DNA of 64,000 nt from Pseudomonas sp. MUP55 (GTDB lineage: Bacteria > Pseudomonadota > Gammaproteobacteria > Pseudomonadales > Pseudomonadaceae), in assembly GCF_034043515.1 (NCBI RefSeq), contig NZ_CP138214.1, positions 5,091,501 to 5,155,500 on the forward strand, in the 5' to 3' direction. Below the pieces are notes generated by a model that ran no database searches, had not been told where the DNA came from, and worked only from the letters and a program-made list of their open reading frames with translations. How positions within the stretch are numbered: position 1 is the first letter of the stretch; the number at the start of each line of letters is the position of its first letter. The translations under genes and the position numbers were made by a program. Below, piece after piece: positions 18,430 to 26,660 of the stretch.

Positions 18430-18573
18430 AACCACTCGTGCCAACGGCTAGGTAAACTCAGGCCGCGCCCGACAATCGTGTTCACACTGCAACCCGAGCA
18501 ACACTTCATCAGAAGCAGTCCCGCTGATTAACGGTTCGATAATCGAACAAGTCCAGCGACTTCATTTGACCAA

Positions 18574-18596
18574 ACTAACCATTCAGTACATTTTAT
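18574..18596 (+). promoter_or_regulatory. Operator-like motif before the aroQ-aroE arm (shared with quiC promoter)
   Basis: ACTAACC-ATTCA-GTACATTTTA lies 36 bases before the aroQ start. A near copy, ACTAACC-GGTTC-GTACATTTTA, lies in the quiC/MFS intergenic region (24114-24135) in the same orientation relative to the downstream gene. The ACTAACC...AGT part is an imperfect dyad like a TetR-type operator. Binding by the neighbouring TetR regulator is inferred. Confidence 0.5.
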
Positions 18597-18622
18597 CTCC
18601 ACAACTTATAAGAACTGTGGAG
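18597..18622 (+). promoter_or_regulatory. Inverted repeat that includes the aroQ ribosome-binding site
   Basis: CTCCACA and TGTGGAG form a 7-bp dyad around 12 bases; the 3' arm contains the GGAG used for the aroQ start at 18632. If it folds in the mRNA it would hide the ribosome site. Alternatively it is a second DNA operator. Confidence 0.4.
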
Positions 18623-18631
18623 ATACACCTG

Positions 18632-19078
18632 ATGCCACCCATTGTGCTGGTGCTCAACGGCCCCAATCTCAACCTGCTCGGTACCCGCGAGCCCGCCACT
18701 TATGGCCATGAAACCCTGGCCGACATCGCGGCCCTGTGTGGTCGCAGCGCGGAAACATTCGGGCTGACCATCGAATTTCGCCAGACCAACCATGAAGGCG
18801 AACTGCTCGACTGGATCCACGCCGCCCGTGGCCGTTGCGCCGGGATCGTGATCAACCCGGCGGCCTGGACCCACACATCGGTGGCGATACGCGATGCGCT
18901 GGTGGCCAGCGAAGTGCCGGTGATCGAAGTGCACTTATCCAACGTGCATGCCCGTGAGGCGTTTCGTCATCACTCGTTTGTGTCGCCCGTCGCCAAGGCG
19001 GTGTTGGCCGGGTTTGGCAGCCATGGCTATCACTTGGCCCTGGAACACTTCAGCCACTCGTTGAGAGGGTGCGCCTGA
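18632..19078 (+). CDS. aroQ: Type II 3-dehydroquinate dehydratase (quinate-cluster paralogue)
   Basis: The 148-aa type II dehydroquinase interconverts 3-dehydroquinate and 3-dehydroshikimate. The N terminus [20 protein letters not shown] includes the catalytic tyrosine loop, [18 protein letters not shown] carries the conserved Asn and His region, and [17 protein letters not shown] the substrate lid. The start at 18632 has GGAG nine bases upstream; a longer in-frame start would cross the promoter dyad. It overlaps the next gene by one base (TGATG). Adjacent catabolic genes indicate a role in quinate/shikimate breakdown rather than aromatic biosynthesis; this matches the aroQ2 position in P. 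aeruginosa. Confidence 0.94.
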   Translation: MPPIVLVLNGPNLNLLGTREPATYGHETLADIAALCGRSAETFGLTIEFRQTNHEGELLDWIHAARGRCAGIVINPAAWTHTSVAIRDALVASEVPVIEVHLSNVHAREAFRHHSFVSPVAKAVLAGFGSHGYHLALEHFSHSLRGCA

Positions 19079-19926
19079 TGAAACCCCGCGTTCTCGCCGG
19101 CCTGATCGGCGCCGGCATCCAGGCTTCTCGCACGCCCGCCCTGCATGAGCAGGAAGGCGACGCCCAGGGCCTGCGTTATCTCTACCGCCTGATCGACCTG
19201 GAAGCGCTGCGCCTGGACATCCACGCCCTGCCCGACCTGCTGCGTTGCGCCGAACAGATGCACTTCACGGGTTTGAACATCACTTACCCGTGTAAACAGG
19301 CGATTCTGCCGTTGCTGGATGAATTGTCCGACGAGGCGAAGGGCATTGGCGCGGTCAACACCGTGGTGTTCAAGGACGGCAAGCGCATCGGCCATAACAC
19401 CGACTGCCTGGGGTTTGCCGAAGGATTCCGGCGCAACTTGAATGATGTGCCACGCCAGCGCGTGGTGCAGATGGGCGCCGGCGGTGCGGGCGCGGCGGTG
19501 GCGCATGCGCTGCTGGCCGAAGGTGTGGAGCACTTGAGTATTTTCGACGTGGACACCCACCGTGCCCGCGAGCTTGTGGATAACCTCGCCCAGCGTTTTG
19601 GTGCCGGTCGTGCCCAGGTCGGCAGCGACTTGGCCAACGCCATGGCCGAGACCGATGGCCTGGTCAATACCACCCCGATGGGCATGGCCAAGCTACCCGG
19701 CACACCGGTGCCCGCCGCGCTACTACATGCAGGGCTGTGGGTGGCGGAAATCGTGTACTTCCCGCTGGAAACCGAACTGCTGCGCGACGCCCGCGCCCTG
19801 GGTTGCCGTACCTTGGATGGCGGCAATATGGCGGTGTTTCAGGCGGTGAAGGCGTTTGAGCTGTTCAGCGGGGAAGCGGCAGATGCCGGCAGGATGCTTG
19901 CGCATTTCCAGCGTATGGAGATCTGA
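19078..19926 (+). CDS. Shikimate/quinate dehydrogenase paralogue
   Basis: This 282-aa NAD(P)-dependent dehydrogenase is of the AroE/YdiB type. GLIGAGIQASRTPALHEQEG replaces the strict SxS motif of housekeeping AroE with SRTPALHE, as in catabolic paralogues. The catalytic lysine is in NITYPCKQAILPLLD (about residue 70), the Asp in HNTDCLGFAEGF, and the nucleotide-binding loop is GAGGAGAAVAHAL. It follows aroQ with a one-base overlap. The expected reaction is oxidation of shikimate and/or quinate to the 3-dehydro compound, feeding AroQ and QuiC. It corresponds in position to PA0244. Confidence 0.9.
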   Translation: MKPRVLAGLIGAGIQASRTPALHEQEGDAQGLRYLYRLIDLEALRLDIHALPDLLRCAEQMHFTGLNITYPCKQAILPLLDELSDEAKGIGAVNTVVFKDGKRIGHNTDCLGFAEGFRRNLNDVPRQRVVQMGAGGAGAAVAHALLAEGVEHLSIFDVDTHRARELVDNLAQRFGAGRAQVGSDLANAMAETDGLVNTTPMGMAKLPGTPVPAALLHAGLWVAEIVYFPLETELLRDARALGCRTLDGGNMAVFQAVKAFELFSGEAADAGRMLAHFQRMEI

Positions 19927-19944
19927 CTGAAAAAAACACAGTTC

Positions 19945-20014
19945 AAATGTGGGAGCAACTGTCTTATTGGATTCAATTCAGAAGTCATTTTCATAGGCAG
20001 CAAAGCTCCCACAG
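19945..20014. repeat. REP-like inverted repeat bordering the IS110 element
   Basis: AATGTGGGAGC and GCTCCCACAG form inverted arms around about 50 bases. The loop differs from the main REP family here. It lies directly between the shikimate dehydrogenase gene and the presumed IS110 right end. Confidence 0.6.
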
Positions 20015-20054
20015 CTTAGGCCGTGCAATGCTGAAGGAAATTGCTGCTACCGAG

Positions 20055-20987
20055 CTAATCGGTGCGCTCTTTCCATTCAGTGCGGTCACGCAGCATCGCG
20101 TTCAGACGTACCAACAAAACGCGCATACAGGCGATCAACGCGACTTTGGCGCATTTCCCTTTATCACGTAGCGCCTTATATCGAGTCCCGAATTCTGGCT
20201 GGTCACGGATAACCACCCAACAGGCCATGTAAAGTGAGCGACGGGCTGAAAACCTTCCGCCACTAATATGGCGTGCACCTTTATGCCTTCCGCTGTCGTT
20301 GTTGTACGGAGCGAGGCCCGCTAGTGCCGCGATAGGGCGCCCTCCAATCTCTCCCAGCTCAGGCAGGTAAGCCATAAGACTGGTGGCAGTAACCAGCCCG
20401 ATTCCTTTGACTGAACACAGTCGAGCCACCTTTTCGCTATCTAACTCGTTCGCACTTTGACGAATCAGTTGATCTATCGCCTCCAATGCCACGGTCAAAT
20501 AGTCGATATGGTTCTGTAATGCAGGCTTTACCGCATCGCAGGAAGCTGTTTTCAGGCGTCGTCTGTCGTCATCTCTTTGCTGAACAAAATGCTCCCGCTG
20601 CTGGACCAACGCGCGCAGCTTATCGTGCTCCGGGCTTGTAACTCGGGCGCTTGGCGAGTCTAGAACAGCTGCATAGTGCGCAAGAGACTTTGCGTCTATC
20701 GGGTCGGTTTTGGCTTGTTTGCCCATCGCCCTGGAAAAACTCTTGGCTCGGTGCGGATTGATGCAGATGACATCAAGGCCCGCAGCCTGAAGCGCCTTCA
20801 TGACTTTGCGCTCATAACCGCCAGTAGCCTCCAATACCACGCGACCAACCTGGTGAAGCAATAGCCACCCAATCAACCCAGGGAAATCTTCTTCGGCGTT
20901 AGCGCAATTTACCCCAACGTCAACCTGATTAACTCGAGCCTCAAGGCTGTCCTTGGAAACATCAATACCTGCTGGATAGGAAAACAT
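20055..20987 (-). CDS. IS110-family DEDD transposase/recombinase
   Basis: The 310-aa recombinase has the two IS110 domains. The N-terminal RuvC-like DEDD domain shows GIDVSKDSLEA (first Asp), VVLEATGGYER (Glu) and KTDPIDAKSLAHYA (two Asp) at about residues 8-110. The C-terminal Tnp_20 domain shows CSVKGIGLVTATSLMAYLPE and LAGLAPYNNDSGRHKGAR with the serine-bearing helix-hairpin region. The start was taken as the ATG at 20987, with GAGGA seven bases upstream, rather than a TTG two codons earlier. The reading frame is intact, so the element could be active. Confidence 0.93.
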   Translation of the reverse strand: MFSYPAGIDVSKDSLEARVNQVDVGVNCANAEEDFPGLIGWLLLHQVGRVVLEATGGYERKVMKALQAAGLDVICINPHRAKSFSRAMGKQAKTDPIDAKSLAHYAAVLDSPSARVTSPEHDKLRALVQQREHFVQQRDDDRRRLKTASCDAVKPALQNHIDYLTVALEAIDQLIRQSANELDSEKVARLCSVKGIGLVTATSLMAYLPELGEIGGRPIAALAGLAPYNNDSGRHKGARHISGGRFSARRSLYMACWVVIRDQPEFGTRYKALRDKGKCAKVALIACMRVLLVRLNAMLRDRTEWKERTD

Positions 20988-21185
20988 AGCCAAATCCTCT
21001 TACACTTAATGTGAGAGCGCTCTGGCTTGGCCCACGCTTGTAACTGTTCGAGGTGGGCTCGTTCAACTGTTCGGGCTCATGTCCAGAGCGGAGAGGTGAG
21101 TAGCAGCGTGGGCTCCCACACGTGCTTTAAGCACTCGGGGCATTCAGCTTGCTACTCACCGCTCTCACCCTCAGTCTAATCCTGG
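20988..21185 (-). ncRNA. Candidate IS110 bridge-RNA region (structured 5' non-coding end)
   Basis: Upstream of the transposase the non-coding end folds into two nested modules. Helix GCTCTGG/CCAGAGC (21019-21025 with 21083-21089) encloses hairpin GCCCAC/GTGGGC (21030-21035 with 21053-21058). Helix GGTGAGTAGCA/TGCTACTCACC (21095-21105 with 21150-21160, extended by AGAGC/GCTCT) encloses hairpins at 21108-21119 and 21122-21134. IS110 elements encode a bridge RNA of roughly this size with target- and donor-binding loops in this position. The assignment is by position and fold only. Confidence 0.5.
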
Positions 21186-21197
21186 CTCAAGACACAA

Positions 21198-21280
21198 GGG
21201 GGCTTGCCCCCGATAGCGGTGGGTCAGTAGCAGATGCATTGCCTGACACTCAGCTATCGGGGGCAAGCCCCCTCCCACAG
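21198..21280. repeat. REP pair, 5' arm apparently truncated by the IS110 element
   Basis: GGGGGCTTGCCCCCGATAGC and the inverted copy ending CAAGCCCCCTCCCACAG are present, but the usual AATGTGGGA before the first arm is replaced by CAAGACACAA. This fits an insertion at the repeat edge. Confidence 0.8.
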
Positions 21281-21312
21281 GATTCGCATTTCTACTCTGG
21301 AACTGTGAATGA

Positions 21313-21978
21313 TCAGGCTTGCAGGTAACGCAGCACCGACTCGCAAATCATCTCGCGGTGCCGCTGCTTGATCGCCTCATCCGACAATTCGATCTGAAAA
21401 ATCTCGCTGAAGGTATGCCGGTTGGATACACGGTAAAAGCTGAACGAGTTGATCAGCAGGTGCACATCCAGCGGCTCCAACCCTTCGCGAAACAGCCCCA
21501 TTTCGGCGCCGCGACGCAGCGTCTCACCGAGCCCCTCAAGAATTTTGCTGTTCATGTCCTTGATCGTGCTGGTGCGTTTGACGTACTCGGCATTGTGGAT
21601 ATTTTCGATGCTGACAATGCGCACGAAATCCACATTCTGGTCATGATGATCGAAGGTGAACTCCACCAGCCGGCGGATCGCTTCGCGCGGTTCCAAGGCC
21701 GTGAGGTTCATGCGGGTTTCGGTGTTGCGAATGTCGCCGTAGAGCTTCTCCAGCACCTCGACGTAGAGCTGCTCTTTGCTGCCGAAGTAGTAATAGATCA
21801 TGCGCTTGGAGGTGTGGATGCGCTCGGCGATGGCGTCCACGCGGGCCCCGGACAGGCCTTGCTGAACAAACTCGACAATGGCTTCCTGGAGGATATTCTC
21901 GCGGGTCTTTTCCGGATTGTTCTTGCGACTCTTGCGCGGTGCGTCTGACACGGCAGAGAGATCGGGGGTCGGGGTCAT
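21313..21978 (-). CDS. TetR-family regulator of the quinate/shikimate genes
   Basis: This is a 221-aa TetR repressor. The N-terminal helix-turn-helix (about residues 25-70) reads GARVDAIAERIHTSKRMIYYYFGSKE in two parts (GARVDAIAERIHTS and KRMIYYYFGSK). The C-terminal ligand domain begins about residue 80. It lies downstream of quiC on the same strand and corresponds to PA0243. The shared motif upstream of quiC and aroQ (24114-24135, 18574-18596) is the likely operator, and a pathway intermediate such as dehydroshikimate or protocatechuate a plausible ligand; both points are inference. Confidence 0.88.
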   Translation of the reverse strand: MTPTPDLSAVSDAPRKSRKNNPEKTRENILQEAIVEFVQQGLSGARVDAIAERIHTSKRMIYYYFGSKEQLYVEVLEKLYGDIRNTETRMNLTALEPREAIRRLVEFTFDHHDQNVDFVRIVSIENIHNAEYVKRTSTIKDMNSKILEGLGETLRRGAEMGLFREGLEPLDVHLLINSFSFYRVSNRHTFSEIFQIELSDEAIKQRHREMICESVLRYLQA

Positions 21979-22088
21979 GGTGCGCTCACGGCGTTTTTAT
22001 GCAGGCCCGATTATGGGCCGAGGTGCTTCCCGAAGGAAGCACCTGGCCGCCGTTTTACCCGCTCCTCGGTGGTGCCTCGGAGGCCGCC

Positions 22089-22113
22089 ATCGGGGGCAAG
22101 CCCCCTCCCACAC
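22089..22113. repeat. Single REP half-element between quiC and the TetR gene
   Basis: TCGGGGGCAAGCCCCCTCCC is present without an inverted partner, within the 171-base space between quiC and the TetR gene. Confidence 0.75.
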
Positions 22114-22149
22114 TTTTGACGGTGTTCGCCGCTTAAATGAGGGAAGGAT

Positions 22150-24051
22150 TTATAGACGTGCCTGGCGCACTGCGCCGCTACGCGACTTGGCCATCGCCGC
22201 CAAACGCACCGCCACGTTGGCCGCGCCATAACCGGCATAGCCGTTCTTGCGCTGGATGATTTCAAAGAAAAACCGACCCTCGAAGGCTTCGGTGTAGACA
22301 TGAAACAGCTCACCGCCCTGGGCGTCGCGGTCGTACAGCACGTTGTAGTACGCCAGTTCGCTGAGGAATTCGTCGTCGAAATCAAAACGCGCGGCCAGGT
22401 CGTCGTAGTAATTGAGCGGGATGTCCAACAGCGGCACCCCGGCGTCCTTGGCGCGGCGCACCTCGGCGAAAATGTCCGCGCAGTCGAAGGCAATGTGGTG
22501 CACGCCCGAGCCGCGATAGCTTGAAAGCGCGTGGGAAATCGCCGTGTTGCGGTTCTCGGAAATATTCAGCGGCAGGCGGATCGAGCTGCAGCGGCTGCGC
22601 AGTGCGCGGCTTTTCACCAAACCGTAAGGGTCGGGCAGCACCACTTCGTCATCGGCTTCGAAATCCAGCAGGCTTTTGTAGAACAGCACCCAGCTGTCGA
22701 GGCTGTCGGCCGGCAGGGCCATGGCCATATGGTCGATGCGCAGCAAACCGCCGCTGGCGGCGGCCGCGGGTTGCAGGTTGAAATCGGTGTCGTAGAGCCC
22801 GCCTTCGCTGGGGTCCACCAGGTAAATCAGGCTGCCATCGGGTGCACGCACTGCAGCCAACTCCAGCTCGTTGGGCCCCACCAGGCCACGATAGGGCTGG
22901 CCCTTGTAGGCCACCGCTCGTTCCAATGCCTTGCTGCTGTCCTTGACCCGCATCGCCATGGCGCACAACGACGGCCCATGGGCCTCGAAAAAGTTGTGTG
23001 CGAAGGAATAGGGTTCGCAATTGAGGATCAGGTTGATATCGCCCTGGCGCAACAAGCTCACGTTCTTGGAACGATGCTGGCCGGCCTTGGCAAAACCCAG
23101 GCGCTCCAGCCAATGGGTCAGCTTGGCGCCGAGGCTTTCATCCACCGCGAATTCGAGGAATTCAATGCCATCGTATTCGCTGGCCGCCGGGGTCTCGAAC
23201 AGGATGTCCACGGGCGTGGCCGGTTGCTGCGCGGCCAGGCGCTGGCGGGTTTTCTCCTCCAGGTACAACAGCGAGCGCAAACCATCGGCCGCATTGGCCC
23301 GCGTCGGCGCGGCGCGAAAGCCGTCGTTGAAAATTTCCAGGGACAAGGGCCCGGTGTAGCCACTCTTGATGATCGGCGCGAGAAACCCCGCCAGGTCGAA
23401 TTCGCCCTGGCCTGGGAAGCAGCGGAAATGCCGGCTCCACTCCAGCACGTCCATGGCCAGGATCGGCGCGTCGGCCATTTGCACAAAGAAGATCTTGTCG
23501 CCGGGGATCTCGGCGATGCCGCTCGGGTCGCCCTTGAGCGACAAGGTGTGGAAACTGTCGAGCAGCACGCCCAGGCTTGGATGATCCACCTGACGCACCA
23601 GGTTCCACACCTGCTGCCAGGTGTTCACGTGCTTGCCCCAGGCCAGCGCTTCATAGCCGATTCTCAAGCCACGGCGGCCCGCGTGCTCGGCCAGCAGGCT
23701 GAGGTCGTCCAGCAGGATGCGCTCATCACCCACGCAATCGGCCGAGGCATTGCTGCACACCAGCACCAGGTCGGTGCCCAGCTCCTGCATCAGGTCGAAC
23801 TTGCGCTCGGCGCGTTCGAGGTTGCGCGCCAGGCGATCACGGCGGCAGCCTTCAAAGTCTCGAAACGGTTGAAACAGGGTGATGGCGATGCCCAGGTCAG
23901 CGCACATCTGCCGGACTTCACGCGGGCTGCCGTCGTAATACAGCAGGTCGTTTTCAAAGATCTCAACCCCATCAAACCCGGCGGCGGCAATGGCTTCGAG
24001 CTTTTCCGGCAGGGTGCCGCTCAACGACACGGTAGCGATGGAACGTTGCAT
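22150..24051 (-). CDS. quiC: 3-dehydroshikimate dehydratase fused to an HPPD-like domain (QuiC)
   Basis: The 633-aa protein has two parts. Residues about 1-280 form a sugar-isomerase-like TIM barrel (start MQRSIATVSLSGTLPEKLEA, DGVEIFENDLLYYDG, later PLSLEIFNDGF) that dehydrates 3-dehydroshikimate to protocatechuate. Residues about 290-633 form a vicinal-oxygen-chelate domain like 4-hydroxyphenylpyruvate dioxygenase. That domain keeps metal-ligand-type residues (His in LRIDHMAMALP, His in SGVHHIAFDCAD, Glu in FFFEIIQRKNGYAG). This fusion is known in Pseudomonas QuiC. It sends quinate and shikimate into the beta-ketoadipate pathway. It is divergent from the MFS gene across a 210-base regulatory region. 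Confidence 0.92.
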   Translation of the reverse strand: MQRSIATVSLSGTLPEKLEAIAAAGFDGVEIFENDLLYYDGSPREVRQMCADLGIAITLFQPFRDFEGCRRDRLARNLERAERKFDLMQELGTDLVLVCSNASADCVGDERILLDDLSLLAEHAGRRGLRIGYEALAWGKHVNTWQQVWNLVRQVDHPSLGVLLDSFHTLSLKGDPSGIAEIPGDKIFFVQMADAPILAMDVLEWSRHFRCFPGQGEFDLAGFLAPIIKSGYTGPLSLEIFNDGFRAAPTRANAADGLRSLLYLEEKTRQRLAAQQPATPVDILFETPAASEYDGIEFLEFAVDESLGAKLTHWLERLGFAKAGQHRSKNVSLLRQGDINLILNCEPYSFAHNFFEAHGPSLCAMAMRVKDSSKALERAVAYKGQPYRGLVGPNELELAAVRAPDGSLIYLVDPSEGGLYDTDFNLQPAAAASGGLLRIDHMAMALPADSLDSWVLFYKSLLDFEADDEVVLPDPYGLVKSRALRSRCSSIRLPLNISENRNTAISHALSSYRGSGVHHIAFDCADIFAEVRRAKDAGVPLLDIPLNYYDDLAARFDFDDEFLSELAYYNVLYDRDAQGGELFHVYTEAFEGRFFFEIIQRKNGYAGYGAANVAVRLAAMAKSRSGAVRQARL

Positions 24052-24113
24052 GGGTCACTCCCGGCACTTGTTGTTTATGGCAAATTATTCGCCCCCAGCC
24101 TACACGCGGCAAT

Positions 24114-24135
24114 TAAAATGTACGAACCGGTTAGT
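24114..24135 (-). promoter_or_regulatory. Operator-like motif in the quiC/MFS divergent promoter
   Basis: Read toward quiC it is ACTAACC-GGTTC-GTACATTTTA, with the perfect 8-bp palindrome AACCGGTT at 24125-24132. The same word precedes aroQ at 18574-18596. It lies 63 bases before quiC and about 130 before the MFS gene, so one TetR-bound site could control both. Confidence 0.55.
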
Positions 24136-24261
24136 TTTTGGTGCGATTATCGAACACTATGCCCCTTTGCCGAATTGACGACTTTTTAACCACTGCGCAC
24201 CATCGACCTTGCACCAAGACCCAGAACACACCATAAAAATTTCAAAAACGGGTACGACCTC

Positions 24262-25596
24262 ATGCCTTCGCAAAATTCCGTCCTGGCCGCGCGCCCGGGC
24301 ACACCGCACGCCGGCATCGGCGACAAGATCCGCGGCGCCCTGGCCGTGGGTAAAACCCGCTGGGGCATGCTGGCCCTGGTGTTCTTCGCCACCACCCTCA
24401 ACTACATCGACCGCGCCGCCCTGGGCGTGATGCAACCGATTCTGGCCAAGGAAATGAGCTGGACGGCGATGGACTACGCCAACATCAACTTCTGGTTCCA
24501 GGTCGGCTACGCCATCGGCTTCGTGCTGCAGGGCCGCCTGATCGACCGCGTGGGCGTCAAGCGTGTGTTTTTCTGCGCGGTGCTGCTGTGGAGCCTGGCC
24601 ACCGGCGCCCACGGCCTGGCCACCTCGGCGGTCGGGTTCATGGTTTGCCGGTTTATCCTCGGGCTGACCGAAGCCGCCAACTACCCGGCCTGCGTGAAGA
24701 CCACACGCCTGTGGTTCCCGGCCGGCGAGCGCGCCGTGGCGACGGGCATCTTCAACGCCGGCACCAACGTCGGCGCGATGATGACGCCCATGCTGCTGCC
24801 CTTGATCCTGCACGTGTGGGGCTGGCAGGCGGCGTTCCTGTGCATGTCGGCGCTCGGTGCTATCTGGCTGGTGTTCTGGGGTTTGAAGTACTACAACCCG
24901 GAAGACCACCCCACCGTTAAACAATCCGAATTGGACTACGTGCAACGGGAAGTCGAGCCGGAACAGCCTCGCGTGCCGTTCAGCCGCATCCTGCGCATGC
25001 GCGGCACCTGGGCCTTTGCGCTGGCCTACTCGCTGACCGCTCCGGTGTTCTGGTTCTACCTGTACTGGCTGCCGCCGTTCCTGAACCAGCAATACAACCT
25101 GGGCATCAACGTGACGCAGATGGGCATTCCGCTGATCATCATCTACCTCACCGCCGACTTCGGCAGTGTGGGCGGCGGTATTCTGTCCTCGTTCCTGATC
25201 GGGCGCGGGATGAACTCGATCAAGGCGCGGCTGCTGTCGATGCTGCTGTTCGCCTGCTGCATCGTCGGCGTGATCATGGCGGCCGGTTCCAGCCAGTTGT
25301 GGGTCGCGGTATTCGCCATCTCCCTGGCCATCGGCGCGCACCAGGCCTGGACCGCCAACATCTGGAGCCTGGTCATGGACTACACGCCCAAGCACATGAT
25401 GAGCACGGTGTTCGGTTTCGGCGGCATGTGCGCGGCCATCGGCGGCATGTTCATGACCCAGATCGTCGGCCACATCCTGACCGTGACCAACAACAACTAC
25501 ACGCTGTTGTTCACCCTGATTCCGGCGATGTATTTCATCGCGCTGGTGTGGATGTACTTCATGGCGCCCCGCAAGATTCCTACGGTAGACGCGTAA
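24262..25596 (+). CDS. MFS transporter of the anion:cation symporter type (quinate/shikimate uptake candidate)
   Basis: The 444-aa, 12-helix permease is of the ACS family (relatives carry aromatic acids, glucarate and phthalate). Motifs include ATTLNYIDRAALGV in TM1, the motif-A region GRLIDRVGVKRVF, and GLTEAANYPACVKTTRLWFP in TM4, which is typical of the family. It is divergent from quiC and corresponds to PA0241. Uptake of quinate, shikimate or dehydroshikimate is inferred from context. Confidence 0.88.
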   Translation: MPSQNSVLAARPGTPHAGIGDKIRGALAVGKTRWGMLALVFFATTLNYIDRAALGVMQPILAKEMSWTAMDYANINFWFQVGYAIGFVLQGRLIDRVGVKRVFFCAVLLWSLATGAHGLATSAVGFMVCRFILGLTEAANYPACVKTTRLWFPAGERAVATGIFNAGTNVGAMMTPMLLPLILHVWGWQAAFLCMSALGAIWLVFWGLKYYNPEDHPTVKQSELDYVQREVEPEQPRVPFSRILRMRGTWAFALAYSLTAPVFWFYLYWLPPFLNQQYNLGINVTQMGIPLIIIYLTADFGSVGGGILSSFLIGRGMNSIKARLLSMLLFACCIVGVIMAAGSSQLWVAVFAISLAIGAHQAWTANIWSLVMDYTPKHMMSTVFGFGGMCAAIGGMFMTQIVGHILTVTNNNYTLLFTLIPAMYFIALVWMYFMAPRKIPTVDA

Positions 25597-26475
25597 TCAA
25601 CGCCGCCGCTGCTGCCAGGCAGCGGCCAACCCGCTCATGCAGATTACCCCGATACCCACCACCGTGGTCATGTCGGGGGTATGGCTGAACACCAGCCAAC
25701 CCAACAACCCCGCAAACACGATCTGGCAATAGCCGAACGGCGCCAGCAAGGCCGGCGCCGCAAAGCGGAATGCCTGGGTAAGCATCAAGTGCGCGGTCAT
25801 CCCGCAGGTGCCCAGCGCCAGCATCATCACGCCATGCCACAGGGTTGGCACCTGCCAGAAGAACGGCACCATCGCACTCATCACCAGGGTGTTGCACAGG
25901 CCGGCAAAGAAGTTGCTGGTGGTGGGGCTGTCGTATTGGCTGAGGATGCGTGTGAGCAGTTGGTAGAAGCAGAAGAACAGCGCCGAGCACAGCGGCAGCA
26001 GCACTGCTGGCGTGAACAGCTCACCGCCCGGATGGATGATGATCACCACGCCGACAAACCCGCAGATCACCGCCAGCCACTGGCCACGCGTGACGTGCTC
26101 GCCGAGCAAGGGCACCGACAGTGCCGTCACCAGGATCGGCGCGAGGAAGTTCACCGCCGTGGCCTCCGCCAGGGGGATGTAATGCAACGCCGTGGTGAAG
26201 AACAGGCTGGTGCCCAACAGGCACAACGCCCGCACCACCTGCATGCCCGGTCGCTTGCTGCGCAGCACGCGCAGCCCCGACTGCGGCAGGAAGATCCCGG
26301 CCATCAGCAAGGTGTGCACCATGTACCGCGCCCACACCACCATCACGATCGGGTAGAACCCGGCCAGGTATTTGGACAACGCGTCGTGACTGGAGAACAG
26401 GAACGTCGCCAGCACAATCAGCAGGATGCCTTTGAACGGATGGTTGACGCCGGAAAGCGGGGTACTGACAGTCAT
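25597..26475 (-). CDS. EamA/DMT-family transporter
   Basis: This is a 292-aa, ten-helix drug/metabolite transporter-type protein with two EamA repeats (about residues 14-145 and 158-286). Segments such as FSSHDALSKYLAG, ARYMVHTLLM and ALHYIPLAEATAVNFLAPI are typical of the family. Its stop abuts the stop of the convergent MFS gene with no space between. The substrate is unknown; nothing ties it to the quinate genes beyond adjacency. Confidence 0.87.
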   Translation of the reverse strand: MTVSTPLSGVNHPFKGILLIVLATFLFSSHDALSKYLAGFYPIVMVVWARYMVHTLLMAGIFLPQSGLRVLRSKRPGMQVVRALCLLGTSLFFTTALHYIPLAEATAVNFLAPILVTALSVPLLGEHVTRGQWLAVICGFVGVVIIIHPGGELFTPAVLLPLCSALFFCFYQLLTRILSQYDSPTTSNFFAGLCNTLVMSAMVPFFWQVPTLWHGVMMLALGTCGMTAHLMLTQAFRFAAPALLAPFGYCQIVFAGLLGWLVFSHTPDMTTVVGIGVICMSGLAAAWQQRRR

Positions 26476-26660
26476 TGAATTCTCTTGTGTGGCGAGCTGA
26501 ACGCGGTGCGCTTAACCGAAGTAATCTAGCAGCCGGGCAGGCGTCTGCCCCAAGAGCATAACCAAACACCGGGCGAACAGCGCACTAAATCAGCCGATTC
26601 GAGTCCAACCCTGCACGCGCGCCCCGGCGTTGCACACTTTTTAATCAAGGCCCTGCCGCT

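Larger units (their letters stand above)
20015..21197 (-). mobile_element. IS110-family insertion sequence (ends approximate)
   Basis: A single transposase gene (20055-20987) is flanked by about 40 bases on its 3' side and about 200 bases of dyad-rich non-coding DNA on its 5' side. Both outer neighbours are REP-type repeats, a common landing site for IS110 elements in Pseudomonas. The REP on the high side (21198 onward) lacks the usual TGTGGGA start, as if cut by the insertion. IS110 elements lack terminal inverted repeats, so the exact ends cannot be fixed by eye. In P. aeruginosa the PA0243 and PA0244 counterparts are adjacent; here this element separates them. Confidence 0.75.

Noticed and set aside
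26560..26640. ATTCGAGTCC resembling a tRNA T-loop before the lipoprotein gene
   Set aside because: No flanking complementary stem, anticodon arm or acceptor stem could be built.
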